Position numbers and translations under genes: made by a program
In this document: piece after piece, positions 8,470-16,402 of the stretch
Layout of the letters: each line of letters starts with the position of its first letter
Position numbering within the stretch: position 1 is the stretch's first letter
Notes under the pieces: generated by a model
Databases searched by the model: none
Seen by the model: only the letters and a program-made list of their open reading frames with translations
Told to the model about the DNA's origin: nothing
From: Panacagrimonas sp041603235
Lineage (GTDB): Bacteria > Pseudomonadota > Gammaproteobacteria > Nevskiales > Nevskiaceae
NCBI GenBank assembly: GCA_041603235.1
Contig: JBFIES010000005.1
Location: 1 to 64,000, forward strand
DNA: 64,000 nt
Direction of reading: 5' to 3'

Positions 8470-9732
8470 TTATTGTCCGAATCTGCGCCCTACGGAGAAT
8501 CCGAAGAACAGGGTTTCAAAGCTCACGTTGGCCTCGCCGCCGCCAAATGCCGGGGGAATTGAATTCCGCCCACGGACTTGTCGGTCCGGGGACCAATTAA
8601 TCTGGCCCGAGGCTTCCCATGCGCCAAACTGATAAGTCCCCCCGGTGGTAAAGGTTTTTGTCGGCGTCGACGAGGCGATCACGCCAAAAAAAGTTTCGCT
8701 GTCGGCGATGATCTGACTGGCCGTCACGTGTCCCAGGCGCAATGTGAGATTCGCGGTGGCTTTCCATCGCAGCCCTAGCTTGTAGGCATCCTGATTCTGA
8801 TAACCAAAGCCGGGACCATTGTCCGAGCCCAGGAGGTTGCCCTGAGCAAGCCGGCCAATGCGGTGGCCAAATGATTTCTGGGAAGAGTATTGATAGCGCT
8901 GGTACTCCGCCGCCAGTGTCCAGGCCGGGTTCAGCGCGTATGCCAGACCCGCACCGTAGATGGCGGGAAGCTCCAGGCTGCCCTGATCGGGCAGAAGGCC
9001 GCGATAGTCCTTGTGCTTTTGAGTCCAGGCCTTGGAACGATAGGTCACCGCGCCCTTGAGCTTCTCGGTGATGTTGCCGACCCAGCCCACGGTGAAGCCG
9101 ACGTTGAAGGCGCCGTCCTTACCCTGATTGGTCACCTTGTCCGGTGTTTCGGATAGTGCGGCCGCAAACTCCAGGCCCTCGATGCGCAGCGTCTGGTATC
9201 CGAGGTTCAGGCTGAAGCCAAGGTGCTGATCCTCTTTCAGCTTGTAGCCGACTGCAGACACGATGCCCGAGGAAACGAAGATCAGCGATGTTCGGTGACC
9301 GCCGCCAAATCTCTGGTAGGGGCCGCCACTGAAATCAGGGCCAAGACCAGCGGAGAACAAGGTCGCGCCAAGCATCCATTTCTCGTTAATACGATGGCTG
9401 AATCCGCCTTGCGGGATGTACAGCAATCGGCGGCCCACGTTCCGGTAATTTTCATCGGGTCCTGCGGCGTTTCCTCTGAACTCGGCTTCGGACTGCGGAT
9501 ACAGAAAATTCACGCCCAGATCGATGCGTTCGCCCAGGCCAGAGAGCAATGCCGGGTTGCCGGCCAATACCGTGGTTTCATCGCCCAAGACGTAGGAAAT
9601 GCCGCCCATGCCCTGCGCGTTGATGCCATTGCCAATTTCGAAGATCCCCAGTGAGGCGCTTGCCGGGCTGGAGGCCAGCAATGAAGCAATTAGGGGGAGC
9701 GCGTTCCGGATGCGCAGTGTCGCGAATTTCAT
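8470..9732 (-). CDS. FadL/TodX-family outer-membrane hydrocarbon channel (copy 2)
   Basis: 420 residues, signal peptide ending near SPASA, hatch motif AGNPALLS and the same family blocks as copies 1 and 3 (YIPQGGFSHR, YQTLRIEGLEF, NQGKDGAFNVGF, GSDNGPGFGYQNQDAYKLG). The C-terminal strand ends FSVGRRFGQ with a penultimate aromatic region typical of barrel proteins. It sits between the other two copies, with 18 bases to copy 3 and 3 bases to copy 1. The conserved core with divergent loops suggests duplication followed by change in substrate selectivity. Confidence 0.9.
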   Translation of the reverse strand: MKFATLRIRNALPLIASLLASSPASASLGIFEIGNGINAQGMGGISYVLGDETTVLAGNPALLSGLGERIDLGVNFLYPQSEAEFRGNAAGPDENYRNVGRRLLYIPQGGFSHRINEKWMLGATLFSAGLGPDFSGGPYQRFGGGHRTSLIFVSSGIVSAVGYKLKEDQHLGFSLNLGYQTLRIEGLEFAAALSETPDKVTNQGKDGAFNVGFTVGWVGNITEKLKGAVTYRSKAWTQKHKDYRGLLPDQGSLELPAIYGAGLAYALNPAWTLAAEYQRYQYSSQKSFGHRIGRLAQGNLLGSDNGPGFGYQNQDAYKLGLRWKATANLTLRLGHVTASQIIADSETFFGVIASSTPTKTFTTGGTYQFGAWEASGQINWSPDRQVRGRNSIPPAFGGGEANVSFETLFFGFSVGRRFGQ

Positions 9733-9750
9733 GTCAACTCCTTGCAGGTA

Positions 9751-10998
9751 TTAGAAGGTGCGTCCTACGGACAGGCCAATGCCCGTCGCGCGATTGGACA
9801 CATTCACCTCGCCTCCGCCGAAAGACGCAGGGATGGAATTTTGTCCGCGCACATCCACTTCGGGTGCGTAGTAGCCATAAGTGGACAGCTCCCAGTGACC
9901 ACGCGCGTAGCTGGCCCCCGCGGTGTAATGGGTGGTGGTGGGCAGGGTGCCGAGGATGCCGAACAGATTCTCTGACTCGCGCATGACCTGCGAGGCCGAG
10001 ATATAGCCGCCTCGCAGTGTCAACTTGGAGGTCGCCTGCCATTGCACGCCAAGCTTGTACGCGCTCTGGTCCTTGAAACCGAAGCCAGGCCCTTCGGATG
10101 AGCCCAGCAGGTGGCCCGCAGCCAGCGCGCCCAGCCGGTTGGCAAAAGCGGGCTCATTGGCGTACTCATAGCGCTGGTATTCCAGTGCAATTTCCAGCTG
10201 GGGCAAGGGGGTGGCGGTGAAGCCCGCGCCCCAGATCGCCGGCAACTCGAGACGTCCACGTTCTGGCAGAAGCCCCGAATAGTCGGTATGTCGTCCTGTC
10301 CAGCTCTTGCTTCGATAGGCCATCCCGAAACGAAGCTGCGGCGTCAGTTCGCCGACCATGCCGACGCTGTAGCCGGCGGAGGCCGACCCGTCCTTGCCCT
10401 GGTTGCTGACTTTCCCGGGCCGCTCTGAAATTGCGCTCAGGAAATTGATTCCCTGAAGCCGGAGTTGCTGGTAGCCCAGGTTGGCGCTCAAGCCGACAAC
10501 CAGCTTCGGCGCGAGCTCGTAGGCCAGCGCGCTGACCATGCTCGTTGATGCAAGCTGGATGTTGGTTCGCGTTGCGCCGCCAAACCGCTGATAGGGGCTA
10601 TCTGGGTAATCCGGCCCGAGGCCGGCGCTGAGCAAAGTCAGGCCGAAAGAGAGTTTCTCGGTGAGCGGAAGATTGAATCCGCCCTGCGGGATCATGTACG
10701 CGCGTTTTGCGTCCGTTCGGTAACGCATATCCGGCCCCGCCGCGTTGCCGTAGATGCGGGCATTCGATTGAGGCCCGAATACGTCGACTGCAACATCAAT
10801 CCGCTTGCCCAGACCTGCTGCGTGGGCAGGGTTGGCCGCCAGCGCCATCGATTCTTCTGCAATGGAGTATGAAACGCCGCCCATGCCAAGGGACTTGATG
10901 CCATTGCCATGGGTAAAGATGCCGAGAGCGGCGTGGGCAGATGCTGGCGCCAAGGCGCAGGCGCAGAGCAATGTCGCCCTAGAGATGTGGTAGGTCAT
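9751..10998 (-). CDS. FadL/TodX-family outer-membrane hydrocarbon channel (copy 3)
   Basis: 415 residues from ATG 10998, where a signal peptide (MTYHISRATLLCACALAPASAHA) begins; the open frame runs further upstream but only over the intergenic region and the neighbouring gene. Hatch motif AANPAHAA, family blocks MIPQGGFNLP, NQGKDGSAS, GSSEGPGFGFKDQSAYKLG, and a terminal phenylalanine (SVGRTF), the classical outer-membrane insertion signal. It is the promoter-proximal FadL of the operon, 55 bases after a small membrane protein gene. Confidence 0.9.
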   Translation of the reverse strand: MTYHISRATLLCACALAPASAHAALGIFTHGNGIKSLGMGGVSYSIAEESMALAANPAHAAGLGKRIDVAVDVFGPQSNARIYGNAAGPDMRYRTDAKRAYMIPQGGFNLPLTEKLSFGLTLLSAGLGPDYPDSPYQRFGGATRTNIQLASTSMVSALAYELAPKLVVGLSANLGYQQLRLQGINFLSAISERPGKVSNQGKDGSASAGYSVGMVGELTPQLRFGMAYRSKSWTGRHTDYSGLLPERGRLELPAIWGAGFTATPLPQLEIALEYQRYEYANEPAFANRLGALAAGHLLGSSEGPGFGFKDQSAYKLGVQWQATSKLTLRGGYISASQVMRESENLFGILGTLPTTTHYTAGASYARGHWELSTYGYYAPEVDVRGQNSIPASFGGGEVNVSNRATGIGLSVGRTF

Positions 10999-11053
10999 TA
11001 CAAAAAATTGATGGAGTGGATGAAGGAAAACGTTCGGTGTTTGAAGCAAATGC

Positions 11054-11398
11054 TCAGAAGGCCACGCCATAAAGCAGGTAGAGACCGAGGGCAGCGATGG
11101 AGCCATGGCCGGCAACCAGCAGCATCGGCGCGGCACGTGGAAACAGAACGCGGAAGAAAAGGAAGCCACCGGCCAGGCCGACGGCGAAGACGCCCAAGGC
11201 CCACCATGCGCGTTCCGGCGTTGCATCAGAGCTCAGGTTTGCAACCAGCAACACCGCCGCAGCTGCCAGGCCACCGAGCCCGTGCATGGCGCCCAGAAAG
11301 GATGGAATCTGCATCTTCTTGAAAATCATGGCCACCATCAGCAAGCCACCCGCGGCAATGGCGGCAAACAACAAAAATGCGATCTGGGTCAGGGTCAT
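11054..11398 (-). CDS. Small four-helix membrane protein of unknown function
   Basis: 114 residues made almost entirely of four hydrophobic helices, with a conserved-looking AMHGLGGLAA in helix 2 and AGHGSIAALG in helix 4. These HG pairs could bind a cofactor or metal in the membrane, which is speculation. ATG 11398 follows GGAGAGAGCG directly and is preferred to the longer open frame reaching 11437. It is the first gene of the FadL/sigma operon. I do not recognise the family. Confidence 0.65.
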   Translation of the reverse strand: MTLTQIAFLLFAAIAAGGLLMVAMIFKKMQIPSFLGAMHGLGGLAAAAVLLVANLSSDATPERAWWALGVFAVGLAGGFLFFRVLFPRAAPMLLVAGHGSIAALGLYLLYGVAF

Positions 11399-11456
11399 GG
11401 CGCTCTCTCCGTAGGAATTTGCTTGCGTAAGGTCCAACTTCTGGGGGCTGGATCAA

Positions 11457-11477
11457 CCCACCTTTAGTCGAGGTGGG
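11457..11477. promoter_or_regulatory. Inverted repeat upstream of the FadL/sigma operon
   Basis: Perfect 7-bp arms CCCACCT (11457-11463) and AGGTGGG (11471-11477) around TTAGTCG, 58 bases before the first start codon of the operon. A second short repeat, ATACA-GT-TGTAT, lies at 11501-11512. Either could be an operator or leader hairpin; no consensus identifies a regulator. Confidence 0.35.
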
Positions 11478-11536
11478 AGCAGCCCTTGGTGCGGCTATGC
11501 ATACAGTTGTATATGTCCAGGGGACATCATTAATTC

Positions 11537-11560
11537 AAAAAAGAGGCCCTTTCGGGCCTC
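11537..11560 (-). terminator. Intrinsic terminator of the ferredoxin-reductase gene
   Basis: Stem 11543-11549 / 11554-11560 (7 bp, GC-rich, loop TTTC). On the minus strand it is followed by six T residues (the A run at 11537-11542). It lies 10 bases beyond the stop codon of the minus-strand reductase gene and separates it from the FadL operon. Confidence 0.85.
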
Positions 11561-11570
11561 GTCTACTTTA

Positions 11571-12641
11571 TCAGGGCATCTTCGAGATATGACTCTCGTC
11601 GGTGAATTTGTCGTAGAAAATGGATTCGATACTCATGCCTTCTTCGGTCATGGAGGCGATACCGGCGTCGATCATACCCGGAGGCCCGCACATGTAGCCT
11701 TCGGCGTTCTTGAAGTCGATGTCCGGCATGGCGTCGGTAATGAACTGCGTCACCAAGCCGCGTGCGCCTTTCCAGTCGCTGTCCGCAGGTTCATGCGAGA
11801 GCACCGGCATGAAGACAAACTTGTCTGCCCAGTTCTGCTCGATCTGTTTGATCTGGTCCAGGCAGTAGAGATCCTTGGGCGTGCGAGCGCCAAACAGGAA
11901 GATGCAGGGGCGCTTGACCCGGTTCTTGCGGGCATCTTCCAGAACGCTCATCAAGGGCGCCAGGCCTGAGCCGCCGGCAATACAGACCATGGGCTTGTCG
12001 CCGGAATGCAGGTGGAAGTTGCCGTGAGGCCCGTCGATGTCCAGCGGCACGTCAGTCATCTCGCCTTTGAACAGGGCTTCGGTGAAGACGCCGCCCGGCA
12101 CCTTGCGGATGAAAAAGCTGATCTGCTTGCGACCATCGCGCGAAGGCGCATCGGCAAACGAATAATTTCGGGCGCGGGCGATGTTGGGGTACTTAATGTT
12201 GGCGTACTGGCCCGCCACAAATTTGATCGGGCGATCCAATTCAATTGTGATCTTGAGGATGTCGTGGGTCAGTTCTTCGGTATTGACCAGCTTGCCGGTG
12301 AACTGCTCAGCGGCCGGGACGTCGCCAGAGCTGCCTTCGACCTCCACCTGGGTCAGTGGATCCTTGGGGATGGCCTGACAGGCGAGGATGAAGCCTGCTG
12401 CAATCTCCTGCTGGGAAAGGGTGTAGCCGAAATCTGTCAGGGCGCTGACCCGGCCAGATTTGAGCTTGCACTTGCAGGAGCCGCAGGTCCCTACGGTGCA
12501 GTTGTGCGGGAAAGGGACGTTATTCTTGAGCGCGGCCTCGAGCATGGTTTCGCCCGATGGCACCTCATAACGGGCGCCGAATGGTGCGACTTCTACGAAT
12601 TTTGCTTCCTTGGGACCAAACAGCGACTTGAGAAACCCCAT
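11571..12641 (-). CDS. Ferredoxin:NAD(P)H oxidoreductase with N-terminal plant-type [2Fe-2S] domain
   Basis: 356-residue electron-transfer protein. N-terminal ferredoxin domain with cluster ligands C48, C53, C56 and C88 (CTVGTCGSC .. LACQ); FAD domain with the RNYSFADAP motif; NAD domain with GGSGLAPLM and CGPPGMID. This is the domain order of phenol-hydroxylase and methane-monooxygenase type reductases. It would pass electrons from NAD(P)H to an oxygenase, but no oxygenase is adjacent. The Rieske systems at 18227 and 38078 and the P450 lack their own reductases in this window, so it could serve them. It diverges from the alcohol dehydrogenase gene and ends at its own terminator. Confidence 0.9.
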   Translation of the reverse strand: MGFLKSLFGPKEAKFVEVAPFGARYEVPSGETMLEAALKNNVPFPHNCTVGTCGSCKCKLKSGRVSALTDFGYTLSQQEIAAGFILACQAIPKDPLTQVEVEGSSGDVPAAEQFTGKLVNTEELTHDILKITIELDRPIKFVAGQYANIKYPNIARARNYSFADAPSRDGRKQISFFIRKVPGGVFTEALFKGEMTDVPLDIDGPHGNFHLHSGDKPMVCIAGGSGLAPLMSVLEDARKNRVKRPCIFLFGARTPKDLYCLDQIKQIEQNWADKFVFMPVLSHEPADSDWKGARGLVTQFITDAMPDIDFKNAEGYMCGPPGMIDAGIASMTEEGMSIESIFYDKFTDESHISKMP

Positions 12642-12883
12642 ATCCCCTCCGAAATTTCAGTTTTGCCCGGCGTCTGGTGAAGGCTCGGCTCGGGGTGCTT
12701 GTTGAATATAGTAGGATACCATACGATCATCTTACAAAACGTCGCTGGCGGCTGTGCTGCAGCCCCGCCCGACGCGTGAACTATAGCCCTTGTTGTCTTG
12801 CAGGGCAGATCACAAAGCTGATTATTCCGGTGTCGCAAGATTTGTCTTCAATACAAACCAGAAACAACGAGGAGCAGAACAAG

Positions 12884-14005
12884 ATGAGCACAGCAAGTGA
12901 ATCCATCAGTGCCAAGGCCGCTTTGATTCGACAGGTCGGTGGTCCCTTCAGCATTGAAGAGATCGAAGTTGCCGCGCCGCGTGAACACGAGGTGCGTGTC
13001 CGTATGGTCGCTGTTGGAATGTGCCACACCGATCTGGTGGCTCGGGACGGGTTTCCGGTTCCGATGCCCATCGTGCTTGGACACGAAGGTTCCGGCGTGG
13101 TCGAGTCAGTTGGCAGTGCGGTCAAGAACATCAAGGTGGGCGACCACGTTGTGCTGAGTTTCAATTCCTGTTCGGATTGTCCGAGCTGCAGCAAGGAGCA
13201 GCCAGCCTATTGCTACAACTTCTTCGCCAACAATTTTTCCGGCGTGCGCCCGGCTGACGGTAGCAGCCCGCTGAGCCAGAAAGGCGAGCAGGTGTCGGGT
13301 AACTTTTTTGGACAATCTTCATTCGGCACCGTTGCTATCGCGCACGAGAAGAATACGGTTGTCGTTGACAAGAGCTTGCCGCTGGAACTGCTCGGTCCCC
13401 TGGGTTGCGGTATCCAGACCGGTGCTGGCGCAGCCATTCTGTCCCTAGGTCTGAAGAAGGGCGAAACGCTGGCCATCTTCGGCGGCGGCGCGGTAGGTCT
13501 TGCCGGCTTGCTGGGTGCCCGTGCGGTGGATGCAGGAACGGTGATCGTGGTCGAGCCCAATGCCGAACGCGGCAAGCTGGCGCTGGAGCTGGGCGCTACG
13601 CATGTCATCAATCCCAAAGAGACCGAGAACGTCCTCGAGAAAATCAAGGAACTCAGCGGTGGCGGCGTGAATTATGCGCTCGATACCACCGGCATTCCGG
13701 ATGTCATTGCCATCGCCGTTGAGACCATGCTGCCCAATGGCATGCTGGGACTCATTGCGGTTCCGCCGCCGGAAGCAACGCTGCCGGCCAACATGATGAG
13801 CATGCTGGTGCGCGGTGTCGGCGTAAAGTGCATCACCGAAGGCGACGCTGATCCGCAGGTCTTCATTCCGCAGATGTTGGAATACTACAAAGCCGGCAAG
13901 TTCCCGTTCGACAAGTTGATCAAGACATTCGCTTTCGATCAGATCAACGAAGCCGCCAAGGCTTCCGAATCCGGTGAAGCGATCAAGCCGGTCATGGTGT
14001 TCTAA
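12884..14005 (+). CDS. Zinc-dependent NAD(P) alcohol dehydrogenase (MDR family)
   Basis: 373 residues, the usual length for medium-chain zinc dehydrogenases. Catalytic zinc region GMCHTDLVARDG with GHEGSGVVESVG; four-Cys structural zinc loop CSDCPSCSKEQPAYC; Rossmann motif FGGGAVGLAGL. The spacing resembles aryl or benzyl alcohol dehydrogenases and class III-like enzymes. ATG 12884 follows GAGGAGCAG; the open frame further upstream lacks support. The substrate is likely a primary or cyclic alcohol from the catabolic pathway, which is inference. Ninety-three bases downstream lies a membrane protein on the same strand. Confidence 0.9.
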   Translation: MSTASESISAKAALIRQVGGPFSIEEIEVAAPREHEVRVRMVAVGMCHTDLVARDGFPVPMPIVLGHEGSGVVESVGSAVKNIKVGDHVVLSFNSCSDCPSCSKEQPAYCYNFFANNFSGVRPADGSSPLSQKGEQVSGNFFGQSSFGTVAIAHEKNTVVVDKSLPLELLGPLGCGIQTGAGAAILSLGLKKGETLAIFGGGAVGLAGLLGARAVDAGTVIVVEPNAERGKLALELGATHVINPKETENVLEKIKELSGGGVNYALDTTGIPDVIAIAVETMLPNGMLGLIAVPPPEATLPANMMSMLVRGVGVKCITEGDADPQVFIPQMLEYYKAGKFPFDKLIKTFAFDQINEAAKASESGEAIKPVMVF

Positions 14006-14041
14006 AGCAATTGATCTGAGATTTCAGGTGTAGCGATAAAA

Positions 14042-14067
14042 GCAGGGCAGACCATGATCTGCCCTGC
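14042..14067 (+). terminator. Hairpin after the alcohol dehydrogenase gene
   Basis: Ten-bp perfect stem 14042-14051 / 14058-14067 with loop CCATGA. There is no T run, so it may be an attenuator or mRNA-stabilising hairpin rather than a full terminator. It lies between the alcohol dehydrogenase and the co-directional membrane protein gene. Confidence 0.5.
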
Positions 14068-14098
14068 GAAATGCTGATAAAAGAACAGGAGAGGGGAG

Positions 14099-14815
14099 AT
14101 GGAACTGGAGAAGCGATCGAGTATCCGTTCGCAGAAAGCAGGCGTGCGTTGTGCCTGGATTTTCAGCTTACTGGTGATTGTTGGCTGGTTGGGTATCGGC
14201 GGCTTTTATGCGCCATTCCCGGCTGATCTGGGCATTGACGCCACCAAGGAGTGGTACACCGAAACCAATCGCTGGCCGACCATCATCGGCTGTTCCATTC
14301 TCTACTTCGCCTGTATTTTCCTGGTGCCATCTTCCGTGCAGTTCGGAATCATGCTCTCCAAGCAGGAGGGGCGATGGCCACTGTGGTCAATCACGGTTTC
14401 GGTCGCTGGCATTTTCATCTCACTGATCATCTTCCTGAATGCCTGCGCATGGATCGTGACCGCCTACCGGCCCGAAACCGGTGCCGATGTCATCCAGAGC
14501 TGGAATGACTGGGCGTGGTTCGCATTCCTGTTGGGCTGGTGTTATCTGGCCTTGGAGATGATTGCGGCCGGCGTGGCCGAGCTGATGGATGAGCGCGAAA
14601 CACCTATGGTGCCGCGCTGGTTCACATGGTTCACGTTCGCAGGTGCATTCGCCGAAGTCACTGCCATGGGGCCGGCGTTTTTCAAGAGCGGCCCTTTTGC
14701 CTATAACGGGCTATTCGGTTTCTACATGCCCATGATCATCTGGGGAATCTACCTCAATGGCACCGCCTACTTCATGTATCGCGAGCTCAACCGGGAGGCG
14801 GCCGGGAAGGCCTGA
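14099..14815 (+). CDS. Six-helix integral membrane protein of unknown function
   Basis: 238 residues with hydrophobic helices near 20-40, 65-85, 95-118, 135-160, 170-190 and 203-225, and many Trp and Tyr residues at the helix ends. A strong AGGAGAGGGGAG immediately precedes ATG 14099. I do not recognise a named family. Its position behind an alcohol dehydrogenase suggests a part in uptake or membrane oxidation of the same substrate, but no cofactor motif is visible. Confidence 0.75.
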   Translation: MELEKRSSIRSQKAGVRCAWIFSLLVIVGWLGIGGFYAPFPADLGIDATKEWYTETNRWPTIIGCSILYFACIFLVPSSVQFGIMLSKQEGRWPLWSITVSVAGIFISLIIFLNACAWIVTAYRPETGADVIQSWNDWAWFAFLLGWCYLALEMIAAGVAELMDERETPMVPRWFTWFTFAGAFAEVTAMGPAFFKSGPFAYNGLFGFYMPMIIWGIYLNGTAYFMYRELNREAAGKA

Positions 14816-14830
14816 GCGGCAAGCACGGCT

Positions 14831-14866
14831 GCGTCTGGCAAAGGTCTCTTCGGCTTTGCCAGATGC
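14831..14866. terminator. Hairpin between convergent genes
   Basis: Stem TCTGGCAAAG / CTTTGCCAGA (14834-14843 and 14854-14863), extended by a further GC pair on each side, between the converging membrane-protein and thioesterase genes. There is no long T run on either strand; function as a bidirectional terminator is likely from position. Confidence 0.6.
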
Positions 14867-14870
14867 AGCA

Positions 14871-15287
14871 TCAGGCGTAAATCCGGTGGATTCCGCTGGC
14901 CCGTGCGATGGTCTCGCCATCGGCCTGGATCAAACCGCTCAGGAAAATCATTCGTGAGGTTTTCCTGACCAGCGTGACCTGTGCTTCGACCCATTGCCCG
15001 AGCGTGGCGGTGGCCACGTAATCAATACTCATGTTGATCGTCGGGCAGTGCATTTCGGCGCTGCCCGCGCCTGGGTAATGTGCTGCCACCATCATGTCGG
15101 CAAAGGTTGCCAAGGCGCCGCCATGCAGGGTCTTGGCCGGGTTCAGATGTTGCAGGCCAACCCTGAACCTCAGGCGGGGTTCACGCTCATGGCGAAATAC
15201 CGGGCCGAAATAAGAATTGAACTGACCTCCAAAATAGTGCTCGACGAAACCGTCCGGTGCAGCAGGCTTTTCATTATCTTGGTTCAT
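14871..15287 (-). CDS. PaaI-family (hotdog) acyl-CoA thioesterase
   Basis: 138 residues with the PaaI signature LHGGALATFADMMVAAH and a second strand NMSIDYVATATLGQWVEAQVTLVRKT, the usual size of single-domain hotdog thioesterases. It would hydrolyse a CoA thioester, perhaps to release CoA from dead-end aromatic or steroid intermediates. It stands alone, convergent to the membrane protein gene and divergent from a small lipoprotein. The substrate is unknown. Confidence 0.88.
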   Translation of the reverse strand: MNQDNEKPAAPDGFVEHYFGGQFNSYFGPVFRHEREPRLRFRVGLQHLNPAKTLHGGALATFADMMVAAHYPGAGSAEMHCPTINMSIDYVATATLGQWVEAQVTLVRKTSRMIFLSGLIQADGETIARASGIHRIYA

Positions 15288-15474
15288 GTCAGCGGGGTGC
15301 GATGGAATTTGAATTGGGCATCCAGAAGTGTAGTAGAGAAAAACCTTTCGATTCGACTCATCAGGATTTGCTTGCCGACTCCTCCTTTGATTTGTCAGGC
15401 TGGGCCATCGCCTTTGTCTGAGCGCCCTTTGTCGTCACAGCGCCCACACTTTTTTCACACGAGAGGGTTCAAGG

Positions 15475-15984
15475 ATGAACAGACTGTTCCTGATTTTTGT
15501 TTGCGTCCTGACGTCAGCTTGCACACTGAGCCTGAGCGAGCGGTCGGGCACCGCAGGTTTTGCCGCACCAAAGGAAGAAACAGCTCAAGCCAGGGCGCTA
15601 CTGTTGGGAGACTGGTACGGCGAAAAGACGCATGACGATGGCGTCTTGCAACGCTGGCACGTCAAACGTGCTGCAGACGGCAGCTATCTGATCCACTTTC
15701 TGATTACCAACCCCGACGGCAGCAACGAGGAATGGGCCGAGGCAGGGATCTGGGGTGTGCGCAAGCCCATCTATTTCACGGCGGTTCGTGCCTTCGTCGG
15801 CCCGGAAGGGACTCAAGCTGCTGATACAACTGACTACGGTCTCTACGATGCCTACAGCATCGTGAATCTCACGGAGGATGAGTTCACCTACAAGAGCTAT
15901 ACCTCGGGAAATGAATTCACGCTCAAGAAAGTGGCTGAGACTTTCCGTCTGACGGCTGCGCAGAACAGTTCAGCCAAACCTTAG
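15475..15984 (+). CDS. Small predicted lipoprotein of unknown function
   Basis: 169 residues beginning with a lipoprotein signal (MNRLFLIFVCVLTSAC, lipobox LTSAC, Cys16). The mature domain has a GDWYGEKTHDDGVLQRWHV start and alternating strands to TSGNEFTLKKV, suggesting a small beta-barrel like lipocalin-type stress lipoproteins, but I cannot assign a family. GAGAGGG upstream supports ATG 15475. It is convergent with the cytochrome c gene. Confidence 0.75.
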   Translation: MNRLFLIFVCVLTSACTLSLSERSGTAGFAAPKEETAQARALLLGDWYGEKTHDDGVLQRWHVKRAADGSYLIHFLITNPDGSNEEWAEAGIWGVRKPIYFTAVRAFVGPEGTQAADTTDYGLYDAYSIVNLTEDEFTYKSYTSGNEFTLKKVAETFRLTAAQNSSAKP

Positions 15985-16000
15985 AGCGTGAAATCCGGGG

Positions 16001-16402
16001 TCAATTGTTCTTCGCGCCCTGCGCAATCCAACGCTCAAACAATTCCAGTTGTGCGGCGTCCATCGGACGCGGCGGATCGGTCATGGGCATGCGACTGCCG
16101 CTGCCGCCCACCTTGAGCTGGGTGCCGCGCAACTTGTGAATCAGGTAGCTCTTCTCAGGATCGCCCGGCGTGACTCTGGGCAGTTCGGATACCGTGCTGG
16201 GTGCCAACAGCGCAGCGTGACTCTGTCTGCGGCCTACATTGAGGCCGCCGTTTTCTGCGCCGGTAACGTGGCAGAAAACGCACTGCGCATTGAGCAAAGG
16301 TTGAATGTCGTCCTTGAAACTGACAGCGGTGTCCTCCGCCATGGATGCTGGCGTTGTAGCGGCCACAAGCAGGGCCGCCAATGCGAAGTAGAAATTTCTC
16401 AC
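16001..16402 (-). CDS. Periplasmic c-type cytochrome (single haem)
   Basis: 133 residues with a signal peptide (cleavage near SMA-ED), one CxxCH haem site (CVFCH, near residue 41) and a likely distal Met ligand in SRMPM. Its GTG start overlaps the stop of the upstream flavoprotein by four bases (GTGA), so the two are translationally coupled. The natural reading is that it exchanges electrons with that Tat-exported flavoprotein in the periplasm, analogous to soluble fumarate-reductase systems where a flavoprotein and a cytochrome c partner. Confidence 0.88.
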   Translation of the reverse strand: MRNFYFALAALLVAATTPASMAEDTAVSFKDDIQPLLNAQCVFCHVTGAENGGLNVGRRQSHAALLAPSTVSELPRVTPGDPEKSYLIHKLRGTQLKVGGSGSRMPMTDPPRPMDAAQLELFERWIAQGAKNN

